A stretch of DNA of 64,000 nt from Rhizonema sp. PD37 (GCA_029379215.1 JAQYWO010000011.1:1-64000); one strand, 5' to 3'; shown: positions 1 through 8,710, counted from the first letter of the stretch. Numbers and translations: made by a program. The notes: generated by a model not told the origin, from the sequence alone.

Positions 1-640
1 TGCCCAGTGAGGGTTTTGATTTCCTGAAGAGTGCGGGTATCCCACAGTTTCACCGTATTGTCAGCACTGGCAGAAGCGAGCATCAAGCCATCAGGGCTGA
101 AGCTGACACCGTGAACAAAGTTTGTATGCCCAGTGAGGGTTTTGATTTCCTTACCAGTGGGAGTATCCCAGAGTTTCACCGTTTTGTCACCACTGGCAGA
201 AGCAAGCATTTTGCCATCAGGGCTGAAGCTGACGCTAAAAACCGAGTGTGTATGCCCTCTCAGGGTTTTGATTTCCTTGCCAGTCTTGGTATTCCACATT
301 TTCACCGTATTGTCAGCACTGGCAGAAGCAAGCATTTTGCCATCCGGGCTGAAGCTGACGCCAAAAACCGAGTGTGTATGCCCAGTCAAGGTTTTGATTT
401 CCTTGCCAGTCTTGGTATTCCACAGTTTCACCGTGTTGTCACTACTGGCAGAAGCGAGCATTTTGCCATCTGGGCTGAAGCTGACGCCATTAACCGAGTT
501 TGTATGCCCAGTCAGGGTTGTAATTTCCTTGCCAGTGCGGGTATCCCATAGTTTCACCGTGTTGTCATTACTGGTAGAAGCAAGCATTTTGCCATCCGGG
601 CTGAAGCTGACGCTCCGAACTGGTTTTGCGTGCCCTCCCA
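1..640 (-). repeat. 126-bp tandem repeats coding WD40 blades
   Basis: The motif gccatcNgggctgaagctga recurs at positions 87, 213, 339, 465 and 591, an exact 126-bp (42-codon) period. The units are highly similar at the DNA level, which points to recent unit duplication or conversion. They code consecutive WD40 blades of the nSTAND protein on the minus strand. Plus-strand open frames here are antisense shadows. Confidence 0.95.
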
Positions 641-2450
641 AGGTGTTGGGTGCGGCGACGTTATCAACTGTATTTAATAATGTCAGTTCTACCTGAGTTT
701 GGGTATTTGCATCTAACCAGGGTTGACTTTGCATTTTTACAGCAGCTTTGACGCTGGATATGACAGCTTTGGCACCATTTGAATTCAAAAGCCCATCGGC
801 ACTTTGATCCAAGGCATTAATTTCGTTTATTTCGGCATTCCGCCAGCCTATTCCCGCTAACCCAGCTAAAGCCAAAGCTACTCCCAAACCACCAACCAAT
901 CCGGAGACAGTCAGTTGTCTTCTCCGTTGCTCCTGCTTTTTTTCTGTATCCCGTAGTGCTGCACTAGCTTGGATAAACTCTTGCTCTGATTGACTCAGAT
1001 CCTCTTGATGTTCTTTAAACTTCTGTTGTGCCTCCGCCAAAGCTGCACCGCGCAACAATGTTTCTTTATCTTGGTGCATTTGTTGCCATTGATACATTGC
1101 TCCCCGTAACCGTTCTTGCCAAGCGCGAAAGCTACGATCGCTGTCCATCCAATGCTGTAGTTCGCTCCAATTGCGAATCAGTGCCTCATGGACAATTTCT
1201 ACTGTTTCAAGGTTGGCAGCATTTTGACTGGTGATGACTAATCGTGCATCACGATCCGCCAGTTTTTGTACTAAAGACCATTTTTCGTCACCTAATTCTG
1301 CTTTAGTTGCCAATCGTCGGGTATCTTCACATCCTTCACCCGGACGTACTAATTGGATGAAAATTCGCCGCATCTGTTTTTGTTCAGTTACACTCAATGA
1401 GTGATAATTCTCATCTGCATGACGAGCTAAAGCGCCAGTTACCTCGCCAATTTCCTCATAAGCTGCATGAGTTAACTGTTTATCGGCTCGCCTTTTCCAT
1501 AACTCGGTTAAAGCAAACTCCATTAGAGGTAAATTTCCCGGTTCATCCTCGATATCATCCAGAATGCGTTCTACCAGTCCATCTTGAAATTTTACACCTA
1601 ACTTCTCAACTGGCTTGACAATCACCTCTGAAAGTTCGGAGCGATTCATCGACCTAATTTTGATATCAGCATTTTGTAACACATCACCAAATTTAGGATA
1701 GGAGAGGGCATTTCCCAAGAAATCTGCTCGCATGGTGGCAATCAGCACATCAGTCTTGCCATCTGATTGGAAGCTGGCTAATAAGGTGTCTAAAAAACTA
1801 TGGCGAATTTTCTGATCTGGACATAACGTATAAAGTTCTTCAAATTGGTCTGCAATTAACAGCAATCGATGATTGGGATGTTGGCATTGTATATGTGATA
1901 ATATATCATCTAAAGTCACTTCTTTATCGTGAAAATACTTAGCTAATTCTCGTGCTTGAGCAATTTGCTCAGTAGCATCACCTTGGGTGTACAGAGGTAC
2001 TAGCGACTCAGCCAAAGCATAAAAAGGATCTTTGCCTGGACGGAAGTGAGTAAATAACCAATCACCTGTTTGTTGTAATTTCGGTACTAATCCCGCTAAC
2101 ACAACTGAAGATTTCCCACTTCCTGATGCCCCCAGTACCGGAAGAAAATTCCGATTTTGAGTTGCTTGAAATAGTTCTTCTACGAAAACCTTACGTCCAA
2201 AGAAAAACTCCGCGTCATCGGGGCTAAAGTGATATAACCCGCGATAAGGACAAGGAATCTCTTGATTATCTGTGTTGGTATCAACAGTTACTACCTTGGT
2301 ATCTTCGCGGTAATAGTAGTTAGTAATCGTGATTGTAGCGCGATCGCCCTGAACCCCGACATTACTATTCCCAGAAATAACGTTACTACTACTTATATCC
2401 TGTCCAACCTGAATACTTCGATCTTCTCCTTGAAATTCGCTGTCACTCAT
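1..2450 (-). CDS. nSTAND NTPase with C-terminal WD40 repeats (3' end beyond window)
   Basis: Read on the minus strand from ATG at 2450-2448, the frame stays open to the window edge, so only the C-terminus is missing. About 60 N-terminal residues are polar and Gly/Ser/Asn-rich (QVGQDISSSNVISGNSNVG). They are followed by the nSTAND-type entry motif CPYRGLYHF, a Walker A GASGSGKSS near residues 105-113, and a Walker B-like LLLIADQFEELY near 194-206. A hydrophobic segment around 511-535 looks like one membrane span. WD40 repeats of 42 residues start near 603, each with a SFSPDGKMLASAS core and VKLWDT or VKLWNT end. By family knowledge, STAND NTPases are signal-gated ATPase switches whose beta-propeller senses a ligand. 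The gene lies about 40 bp downstream of, and in the same direction as, the broken CHAT protease gene, which is a likely former partner. What it senses cannot be read from the sequence. Confidence 0.9.
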   Translation of the reverse strand, partial: MSDSEFQGEDRSIQVGQDISSSNVISGNSNVGVQGDRATITITNYYYREDTKVVTVDTNTDNQEIPCPYRGLYHFSPDDAEFFFGRKVFVEELFQATQNRNFLPVLGASGSGKSSVVLAGLVPKLQQTGDWLFTHFRPGKDPFYALAESLVPLYTQGDATEQIAQARELAKYFHDKEVTLDDILSHIQCQHPNHRLLLIADQFEELYTLCPDQKIRHSFLDTLLASFQSDGKTDVLIATMRADFLGNALSYPKFGDVLQNADIKIRSMNRSELSEVIVKPVEKLGVKFQDGLVERILDDIEDEPGNLPLMEFALTELWKRRADKQLTHAAYEEIGEVTGALARHADENYHSLSVTEQKQMRRIFIQLVRPGEGCEDTRRLATKAELGDEKWSLVQKLADRDARLVITSQNAANLETVEIVHEALIRNWSELQHWMDSDRSFRAWQERLRGAMYQWQQMHQDKETLLRGAALAEAQQKFKEHQEDLSQSEQEFIQASAALRDTEKKQEQRRRQLTVSGLVGGLGVALALAGLAGIGWRNAEINEINALDQSADGLLNSNGAKAVISSVKAAVKMQSQPWLDANTQTQVELTLLNTVDNVAAPNTLGGHAKPVRSVSFSPDGKMLASTSNDNTVKLWDTRTGKEITTLTGHTNSVNGVSFSPDGKMLASASSDNTVKLWNTKTGKEIKTLTGHTHSVFGVSFSPDGKMLASASADNTVKMWNTKTGKEIKTLRGHTHSVFSVSFSPDGKMLASASGDKTVKLWDTPTGKEIKTLTGHTNFVHGVSFSPDGLMLASASADNTVKLWDTRTLQEIKTLTG

Positions 2451-2636
2451 TGATTTTGCCTCATAAGCAATGAAAGTACTTTAAATTCCTCAACTAACGA
2501 ACCTCAGTAGCTTCTGCCAATCAGAACCTAACCAAGCTACTGTTTTAGTTAGGTGGGGTTGAAGATAATCAATCACAGATGCAAATCCAAGCGCCTTCGA
2601 TGCATACTCAATAGCTCGCTCTAAAGCCTTACAAAG

Positions 2637-2838
2637 AAAGGCAGAGGGCAGGAGGCAGCTATGCTGAAGGCATTCTGCTTCCTGTCCTCTTAAAAAACTT
2701 TAGTTCTGGGTTTAAAGCCCAGTTTGAAAAAAGATGTTTTTCGAGACGCATAGCGCGAGAAAAACGGCGTCCAAGTTTCAATCCCACACTTTTAAGTGTG
2801 GGTTCCTTCTGCCCTCTGCCCTCTGCCTTCTGCCTTCT
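2637..2838. repeat. Compound small-repeat insertion (STRR plus hairpin element) in CHAT gene
   Basis: This is a roughly 200-bp non-coding block. It begins with ggcagagggcaggaggcag and ends with ccctctgccctctgccttct, a short tandem repeat typical of cyanobacteria that forms inverted ends. Inside lie a ctggg/cccag hairpin (about 2706-2722) and a hairpin element at 2737-2805 with the stem CCCACACTT/AAGTGTGGG at 2783-2802. An inverted, diverged copy of the latter is at 55959-56020. Coding sense exists on both sides of the block but not inside it. Boundaries are approximate. Confidence 0.65.
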
Positions 2839-3028
2839 GAACTACCTCTGCTTTATCTGGTTGCGGTTTGTCTAATTCTTCCTCAGCATCGGCGAAAGCA
2901 TTGTCAATCTTGCGACTATCTGAACTTGACAATTTTGAAAATATATGAATTATAGCTTTGAGTTCGCCTCGGATATCTACATCAGATGTAGCGCTAGATA
3001 CTTGAGAATACTGTACTGAGGTCGTGTT

Positions 3029-3057
3029 GCGATGCCTTTGGCAACGGCTTAAGCCGT
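3029..3057. repeat. 29-bp palindromic repeat inserted in CHAT gene
   Basis: The unit gcgatgcctttggcaacggc plus ttaagccgt separates two halves of an otherwise continuous reading frame. Because 29 is not a multiple of three, it causes a frameshift and supplies an in-frame TAA. A related copy with a different centre (gcgatgcctttggcaacagc) lies at 9508-9537. Confidence 0.75.
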
Positions 3058-3783
3058 ATCGCCCGTAATCATTGCGCTACCAGTAACACTACCACCAACA
3101 GAAATTGAGCGGTTTTGTCCAACTGAGCGATCGCTCCTCATATCATCATTATTAGTTAAAGAATTGACAGGCATTGCTTTCGCCGTCTCAGCTAGTAGTT
3201 TTGTGTGATAACTACGCCGCCTAATTTTGATGACTGGGGTATCTGATTCTGCAATCCCCTCTAAATCAATGGAAGCACGCCCGAATTCAAAACAATTGTC
3301 ATAAGATTCACCAGCACCCAAGGCATCATAAAAGCCAACCGCAAACTTAATCGCCGCTTGATCTCCAATTGCCTTCAGCATCCCGATGACACAATCAATG
3401 TGTTGGTGAATTGCTACGGCTTGGGCTTCACTATAACAGGCATTGAGCAAAACACACTCTACATCTTCTTGCAACAACTTAAACAGCGAAGCTAAAGCTT
3501 GTGTACTTACCAGTTGTGTTTGTCCTAAATCATTCTCCAGAGCCAAACCTTCAGTACCCTCACCATGCCCACAAAAGTGAACGATTGAAGGTTTGTCATC
3601 CAACAGCGCACGGAGCAAATCGTCTACTCGTGTTGCCTCTGAAGTGACAATTTCATACAAAGAGCGATTATTAGCTCTTTTGAGCGCCGTCTGAATTTCT
3701 CGCTTCTCTTCATCCAATCGTAGTGTGTTTGTGTCCTTGGGATTAGCTGATACAATCAGGATCTTTTTGGCTGTGGTATTCAC

Positions 3784-4449
3784 TGTTTTTAGCTTGTTTC
3801 TTCGCTACTTGCAGTTTAATACAATAGAACTGTCGTTAATTCCTGAGCGCATATTTCCAGAGATCTTGCACCTATCCGTGTAAACCCTGGCAACGTTAAA
3901 ACATTTACGATATAAATACCTTCTTTTTCTCAGCTTTAATCACTTTTACTAGGGTACTAGGTTTCATACTGAGTGATTAAAATTAATCAATTTTTTGTTT
4001 AGGATGTGAGATTAGGGATGAGAGCAGAGCAAATACATCTAAAGAGAGCTTGACAAAATAGTATTTGTGTGAACACAAAATAAATTTTTAGCTCATAATA
4101 TAGAGCGATCGCAGCTATAGCTGTTCTCAATTATATCCCATACACACATACCCTCTCCAGATGCCCTAGAACCCCAGTTTGGGAGAGTAAAAGCCAAAAC
4201 GGACAACTTTCAACAAAATCCCTCACGCTCAAACGACGATCTTTGGGCATTTTTAGGCAAAGTTTGCCGGGGGCTCTTCCCAAGAGCAAGCTTTGTGCCT
4301 TCACGAAGTGTAGCGTAGCGTCTAGGTTGTCCGTTTTTGTGAAGTGAAGATGAAGCGGCATCAATTCCACAAACCGAGTTTAACTGGCTATAATAGTAAA
4401 CTTTGGTGAAATAATCTTTTTATGCCAGGGAATAAATAAACCACGCTTG
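3784..4449. other. Intergenic region with dispersed repeats between CHAT and AAA-like genes
   Basis: I find no convincing gene here. A 10-bp inverted repeat TTTAATCACT/AGTGATTAAA sits at 3935-3944 and 3972-3981. A dispersed repeat (gcgatcgcagctatagctgt, then a TCTCAATTATATCCCATACAC-like tail) lies at about 4105-4146, with relatives at 55437-55475 and, inverted, at 58411-58450. Palindromic cyanobacterial repeat sequence (cttcacgaagtgtagcgtag) is at about 4300-4330. Promoters for both divergent flanking genes must lie here. Confidence 0.5.
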
Positions 4450-5763
4450 ATGACCGTTGACGAAGTGATAGATCTACTCAAAGTTAGCATGCCCGAGAGT
4501 TTGACACCGCTCCAAGAGGTAGTGTTGCGTTCTACTTGGTCGGGAAAAACTTATGCTGATATGGCAGCAGAAACTAACTATGTCAAGGAATACATCAGTC
4601 GCACTGCTTCACAGTTGTGGTCTAGTTTAAGCGCTTTTTGGGTTGAACCAATAGGTAAACATAACTTCAGGCGGGTGTTCGAGTCGCGCCAACTCACAAA
4701 AGAACAGCAGCAATCGCTCTTGGAATTCCGCCGTCAAAGTATTATCCATAAAGACGAATTTCCTGGCGCTCCGGTTCCTGTGTACTCCAAATTTTACATC
4801 GAACGTCCTCCTGTAGAGTTGCTTGCTTATGAAGAAGTGACCAAACCAGGCAGTATAACCCGCATCAGAGGACCTTGGAAAATGGGTAAAACTTCTTTGA
4901 TGCTGCGGATATTAGCTCACGCCCAGGCGCAGAAATATCAGACTGTGACTATCGACTTTCTACAAGCAGAAAAAGCCATATTCTCCAATATCAATAAATT
5001 TTTTCGTTGGTTTAGCACTAACATCAGTAGGAAGTTACAGCTAGAACCAAACCTGAATGAGTATTGGGATGAGGATATGGGTAGTAAAGTTAGCTGTACT
5101 ATTTATTTTGAAGCCTATATATTAGAGGAAATTAAAAGTCCTTTAGTCTTGGGGTTAAACGAAGTTAATCAAGTTTTTGAATACCCAGAAATTGCTGAGG
5201 AGTTTTTCTCGCTGTTGCGTTCTTGGTACGAACAAGCAGCCACTACAAAAATATGGCAAAAATTGCGTTTAGTCCTCACTTATTCCACAGAAGTTTACAT
5301 TCCGCTTCACATCAACCAATCTCCATTTAATGTAGGATTACCCCTGAAGTTGCCACCTTTTGCACTAGAGCAAGTCACGACTTTAGCTCACCTTTACGGA
5401 CTTGAATGGACTTCTACCCAAAACAAGCAACTTATGGAAATGGTGGGGGGACATCCTTACTTGGTGCAGTTTGCTTTCTATTACATGGCTCATAGAGAAT
5501 TAACGCTCAAGCAGCTCTTACTTGAAGCAGCTACCGAGTCTGGGATTTATCGCGATCACTTACGGAGATTGCTAGCAGTTTTGCAAGCTGATATTGCACT
5601 TGAAAATGCTTTCAAACAAGTAGTTGCCGCAGAGCATCCACTCAAATTATTTTCTTTGCTTGCTTACAAATTGGATAGTCTGGGACTCATCGACATTAAT
5701 GGTGATTTTGTCACCATTAACTGTGAGCTTTACCGCTTGTATTTTAAAAATCAATTGCTCTAA
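4450..5763 (+). CDS. AAA-like domain ATPase with N-terminal HTH (STAND/vMAP-like)
   Basis: This 437-aa protein is taken from ATG 4450; a TTG lies just upstream. Residues 1-85 are helical and resemble the winged or HTH region of cyanobacterial AAA-like (PF14516-type) proteins (MTVDEVIDLLKV, TYADMAAETNYVKEYISRT). The NTPase domain has the entry IERPPVELLAYEE and Walker A RGPWKMGKTSLMLRI. At the Walker B position it reads LVLGLNEVNQVF, with Asn where Asp is usual. The C-terminal part has NQSPFNVGLPLKLPPF, GGHPYLVQFA and YRDHLRRLL, the usual lid elements. A close paralogue sits at 48228-49724 and a WD40-fused relative at 50133-53732. The likely role is a regulatory or signalling NTPase; its partner is unknown. 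Confidence 0.88.
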   Translation: MTVDEVIDLLKVSMPESLTPLQEVVLRSTWSGKTYADMAAETNYVKEYISRTASQLWSSLSAFWVEPIGKHNFRRVFESRQLTKEQQQSLLEFRRQSIIHKDEFPGAPVPVYSKFYIERPPVELLAYEEVTKPGSITRIRGPWKMGKTSLMLRILAHAQAQKYQTVTIDFLQAEKAIFSNINKFFRWFSTNISRKLQLEPNLNEYWDEDMGSKVSCTIYFEAYILEEIKSPLVLGLNEVNQVFEYPEIAEEFFSLLRSWYEQAATTKIWQKLRLVLTYSTEVYIPLHINQSPFNVGLPLKLPPFALEQVTTLAHLYGLEWTSTQNKQLMEMVGGHPYLVQFAFYYMAHRELTLKQLLLEAATESGIYRDHLRRLLAVLQADIALENAFKQVVAAEHPLKLFSLLAYKLDSLGLIDINGDFVTINCELYRLYFKNQLL

Positions 5764-5799
5764 AAGCTGTTGCTTATTTTATTGAGAATGAAAGACCAA

Positions 5800-5949
5800 C
5801 TAATCAGGGTTAGAAAAAATGTGAGTGAATACTAAGATAGAACTGGGTTGAATGGGGTCAATTTCAGGTAAAAATCTGATGCCCTCTGCTGTATTGAGGT
5901 TGAAGGCTTCTTTAACTTTGGCGATCGTAGTGAATTGACTATAAGGCAT
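5800..5949 (-). pseudogene. 49-codon remnant of a conserved cyanobacterial hypothetical gene
   Basis: The minus-strand frame from ATG 5949 to TAG 5800 begins MPYSQFTTIAKVKEAFNLNT and continues EGIRFLPEIDPIQPS. This start resembles the N-terminus of a roughly 200-aa cyanobacterial protein family often annotated as hypothetical or restriction-related. After about 38 residues the sequence loses that character and stops, so I read it as a 5' fragment. It lies 33 bp downstream of the Uma2 gene on the same strand. Confidence 0.5.
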
Positions 5950-5982
5950 TTTTGTTCTAATTTCATCAGATAAGTTTGCACC

Positions 5983-6561
5983 TCAAAAAATAGGTAAATC
6001 TAAAACAAATCCTGGCAACACATCTTCTCCCGATAAACTTGCGGGTAATTGGACAATTTCAACGGTTTGATTTGGACGATAGATTTCTACTTGTTGTGCT
6101 TGGGGATTAATTGACCAACCTAATCGTAAGCCACTGTTGAGATATTCCTGCATTTTTTCTTGCAGTTGGGTTAGAGAGTCGGTGCGAGAACGCAATTCGA
6201 TGACAAAATCAGGACATAATGGGGGAAACTTTTCTTGTTCTTCTGGTGTTAATGATTGCCAGCGTTCGTTAGTAACCCAAGCGACATCGGGAGAATGGTT
6301 TCCCCCATTGGGTAAACGAAATATGGTATAAGAGCTAAAGACTCTTCCCAGTTGAGTTTGACGATTCCAAATTACCAAATCGGCATTCAAATCTGCTTCT
6401 CGATTTCCACTGACTCCACCGACGGGAGGCATAATTACTAATTCACATGAGGCAGTTCGTTCCAGTTGCCAAGTTTCATTATCTTGGCAGAGTTGGTAAA
6501 ATTGCTCGTCACTTAAGCTAACGTTTTGGAAGTTTAAAATTACTGCAGCTGAAGTAATCAT
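5983..6561 (-). CDS. Uma2 family endonuclease (DUF820)
   Basis: This 192-aa protein starts at ATG 6561. It shows the Uma2 layout: an N-terminal LSDEQFYQLCQDNETWQLER stretch, LVIMPPVGGVSGNREADL, and a PD-(D/E)xK-like core with SPDVAWV, CPDFVIELRS and a helix TQLQEKMQEYLNSG. It then ends with LGWSINPQAQQVEIYRP and GEDVLPGFVLDLPIF. Length and motif order match the family. Uma2 proteins are highly amplified in cyanobacteria. They are thought to be restriction-like nucleases or domesticated mobile-element proteins, but the biological role is not settled. It stands next to a dead transposase and a gene remnant, a turnover-prone stretch. Confidence 0.9.
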   Translation of the reverse strand: MITSAAVILNFQNVSLSDEQFYQLCQDNETWQLERTASCELVIMPPVGGVSGNREADLNADLVIWNRQTQLGRVFSSYTIFRLPNGGNHSPDVAWVTNERWQSLTPEEQEKFPPLCPDFVIELRSRTDSLTQLQEKMQEYLNSGLRLGWSINPQAQQVEIYRPNQTVEIVQLPASLSGEDVLPGFVLDLPIF

Positions 6562-6576
6562 TGCTGAAAAATTCCC

Positions 6577-6909
6577 ATGCCAAGAAAACGCCGTAATTTA
6601 AAAACTGGATACTCTTACCATATCACCACCCGTTGCAATAACCGGGAGTTTAAGTTAGCTAGGTGAGAATGTCGGGAAGTGTTTCTTTATGCAGTTAAAA
6701 AGGCGTTGGATAAATACAAGTTCAAACTCTACGCTGTTTGTATCATGTCCAATCATGTCCATTATCTCATCGAGCCTACCCAACCGGATAATTTACCCAA
6801 AACTATGCACTTCCTCAATTGGTACACTGCCATATGTTTCAACCGAATGTTAAAGCGGACGGGGCATTTTTGAGAGAAGAGGTATTTCTGTGATGGATTT
6901 GCGCGTTAA
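6577..6909 (+). pseudogene. REP-associated tyrosine transposase (IS200-like) pseudogene
   Basis: From ATG 6577 the frame reads MPRKRRNLKTGYSYHITTRC, the usual start of REP-associated (RayT/TnpA_REP) transposases. It meets TGA at 6664-6666, then continues FLYAVKKALDKYKFKLYAVC and the HUH-type motif SNHVHYLIEP. A second TGA at 6871-6873 follows GHF, where homologues usually have Trp, and TAA at 6907-6909 ends the recognisable part (EKRYFCDGFAR). The distal region with the catalytic tyrosine helix is missing. So this is an inactivated, 3'-truncated copy. It starts 16 bp from the divergent Uma2 gene. Confidence 0.8.
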
Positions 6910-6945
6910 GCGATCGCTTGACATTGTTCCGGTGCGTTGGGATTG

Positions 6946-7293
6946 TTAGCCCGGAACATCCAATCGTTTCAACTTCTCGACCAAATGGTGTCTGAACTCT
7001 TGTAACTGTTTTATTTTTTTGTCAACCTCTTCAATTTTAATGCGAGTCATCTGCATTTTGTCTTGGGATGAAAGTGTATCCCACTCGTCAATCGCTTTCT
7101 TAATCTCACTGAGCGTAAAACCGAGTGCTTTTCCTTGTCGAATAAAGGTTAAACGTCCTATAACCTCTTCATCGTATTGTCTGTAGTTATTGTCTCCACG
7201 CTTACAAGTTGCATCCAACAGTCCAGCCTTCTCGTAAAAGCGAATGGTGTCTTTAGATACTCCTGTTTCTTTAGATAGTTCACTAATCAGCAT
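6946..7293 (-). CDS. MerR family transcriptional regulator
   Basis: This 115-aa protein is taken from ATG 7293; the frame is open further upstream, but that part would run through the promoter. The N-terminal winged-helix motif MLISELSKETGVSKDTIRFY, then EKAGLL and YRQYDEEVIGRLTFIRQGKALGFTLSEIKKAI are classic MerR. A C-terminal coiled coil (residues ~80-112, VDKKIKQLQEFRHHLVEKL) would mediate dimerisation. No metal-binding Cys cluster is seen in the C-terminus, so an organic or redox ligand is more likely than a metal. It is divergent from an SDR oxidoreductase and shares with it an operator with a 19-bp spacer, so it probably controls that gene and itself. Confidence 0.92.
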   Translation of the reverse strand: MLISELSKETGVSKDTIRFYEKAGLLDATCKRGDNNYRQYDEEVIGRLTFIRQGKALGFTLSEIKKAIDEWDTLSSQDKMQMTRIKIEEVDKKIKQLQEFRHHLVEKLKRLDVPG

Positions 7294-7317
7294 AAAACTT
7301 TGGGTTTGAATAACTAC

Positions 7318-7348
7318 TTGACATTGGAGTATACTCCAACGTTTATCT
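7318..7348 (+). promoter_or_regulatory. MerR-type promoter/operator of the SDR gene
   Basis: A -35 TTGACA (7318-7323) and a -10-like TTATCT (7343-7348) are separated by 19 bp. A perfect 16-bp palindrome TTGGAGTATACTCCAA (7324-7339) fills the spacer. An over-long spacer with a central dyad is the hallmark of MerR-activated promoters. The SDR start codon follows 19 bp after the -10. Confidence 0.85.
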
Positions 7349-7367
7349 TTAGTGTAGTTCTCCCCAA

Positions 7368-8333
7368 ATGACAACAATGCAAATTTCCACGAAACCCAAC
7401 AAATCAATCATTATCACAGGTGCGAACAGTGGGCTAGGTTATTACTGTGCTCAGGCGATCGCCACCTCTCAACAGAACTGGCACATCATTATTGCGAGTC
7501 GAGACGCGTCGAAGGTTAAAGCCAGCGTTGATCGTTTGAGGAAAGAAACCGACTATCCCGACATCGAAGGTATGACAATCGATTTGGCATCTCTAGCATC
7601 TATTCGTCAGTTTGTAGAAGATAACAAGGCGATAGATCGTCCCCCGTTAGAGGCGATCATTTGTAATGCAGGAATTCAAATCGTTTCCGACACATTATAT
7701 ACAAAGGATGGGTTTGAGATGACCTTCGGTGTTAATCATTTGGGGCATTTTCTACTTGTCAATCTGCTCTTACCCCGATTGAGTGCTGGCTCTCGCATTG
7801 TGTTTGTCAGCAGCGACACCCATAATCCCAAGACAAACACTGGGATGCCTGAACCACAATACCAAACTGCCGAAAGCCTCGCATTCTCAACCAACAATAG
7901 CAATGATGATATCGGAAACATAGGGCGAACCCGCTATACTACCTCGAAGCTCTGCAACATTCTCTGTACTTATGAACTCTCACGTCGCTTGCAAAAGCAA
8001 CAGTCTAAGATCGCAGTCAATGCCTTCAACCCTGGCTTAATGCTCGATACGAAGTTAGCCCGAGACTACAGTCAAGCAGAAATCTCTGCTTTAAGTACAA
8101 CGATTTCACCGTCTGTTCTAGAGAAAGCAAAGGACTCTAAAACGATGGGCGCTGCACTTGCGAGACTTATCCTCGATCCCTTACTCAATGAAGTTACAGG
8201 TAAATATTTTGATGGACTCGACAAAATTCAGTCCTCTGATGAATCCTACGATCAACAGAAAGCAGCGAGCCTTTGGGATGAGAGTGTGAAATTGGTCAAT
8301 CTTTCGCCTGAAGAAGCAATGTTTTTGAAGTAA
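7368..8333 (+). CDS. Short-chain dehydrogenase/reductase (SDR)
   Basis: This 321-aa protein starts at ATG 7368; an in-frame ATG at 7377 is an alternative. It has the Rossmann motif IIITGANSGLGYYCAQ near residues 14-30, the NAG motif ICNAGIQ near 105, GVNHLGHFLLVNLLL, a catalytic Ser in VFVSSDTHN and the YTTSK motif (Tyr-x3-Lys) near residue 192. The length and the long C-terminal region resemble the retinol dehydrogenase/protochlorophyllide reductase-like subgroup. The substrate is unknown. Control by the divergent MerR protein suggests induction by a small molecule or stress. No partner enzyme is adjacent. Confidence 0.9.
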   Translation: MTTMQISTKPNKSIIITGANSGLGYYCAQAIATSQQNWHIIIASRDASKVKASVDRLRKETDYPDIEGMTIDLASLASIRQFVEDNKAIDRPPLEAIICNAGIQIVSDTLYTKDGFEMTFGVNHLGHFLLVNLLLPRLSAGSRIVFVSSDTHNPKTNTGMPEPQYQTAESLAFSTNNSNDDIGNIGRTRYTTSKLCNILCTYELSRRLQKQQSKIAVNAFNPGLMLDTKLARDYSQAEISALSTTISPSVLEKAKDSKTMGAALARLILDPLLNEVTGKYFDGLDKIQSSDESYDQQKAASLWDESVKLVNLSPEEAMFLK

Positions 8334-8710
8334 ACTACCTGTGCAGAATTGGGAAGTAATTCCTCTCTCTCTTCAATAGCTGAGCGAACGTACATTGAGC
8401 CAACACCGCGAACTAAAGTTTCGCGGATTCAGGCTGAAAGTTGGCAGTGTACCGATACCATCTAGTACCTGGGAAAGACTAAAAGAGAGTAACGGTGTAA
8501 TGCTTGAAACAAAGAAATCGAGGCTTCCCTTGTATTAGATGGAGAGGCGGAATTCATTTACAGATTCACTTTTCCGTATAATGCATGGGATAGCAGGATG
8601 ATTTAACGTACAGTCATCAACCCAACTTTGGATGATTAAATATTTTGACTACATTAGCTATTTCGCCGTAAGCTTCTACTGCTAGCACAACTGGTATGCC
8701 ATTTAGAGTA
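8334..8710. other. Intergenic, no gene recognised
   Basis: This 377-bp stretch separates convergent genes (SDR and phosphoribosyltransferase). I see no tRNA, strong hairpin or family-like reading frame. The minus strand stays open for about 31 codons beyond the phosphoribosyltransferase stop in another frame, which I do not call. Confidence 0.4.

Larger units (their letters stand above)
2490..3783 (-). pseudogene. CHAT-domain (caspase-like) protein, disrupted by two repeat insertions
   Basis: The remaining intact frame runs 3783-3049 (GTG start, 244 aa). It shows the CHAT fold signature: an N-terminal KILIVSANPKDT strand, the His motif VHFCGHGEGTEG and the Cys motif VLLNACYSEAQA, the presumed catalytic dyad. 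It then enters a Gly-rich linker (ISVGGSVTGSAMITGD). At ITGD a 29-bp palindromic repeat (3029-3057) brings in a stop. Beyond it the correct frame resumes as NTTSVQYSQVSSATSDVDIR and continues through AFADAEEELDKP. A second insertion of about 200 bp (roughly 2637-2838) follows, then the tail KALERAIEYASKALGFASV to a TGA at 2490-2492. The protease half could still be translated, but the C-terminal effector-associated region is lost. The gene lies directly upstream of the nSTAND/WD40 gene on the same strand. Confidence 0.8.

Noticed and set aside
1..640. Possible CRISPR-like array
   Set aside because: The period is 126 bp and the units code WD40 blades without unique spacers.
111..696. Plus-strand open frames with internal repeats
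   Set aside because: They are antisense to WD40-coding tandem repeats; their repetitiveness comes from the real minus-strand gene.
4131..4370. Minus-strand 79-codon frame
   Set aside because: It overlaps dispersed repeats, has no family-like features and no ribosome site.
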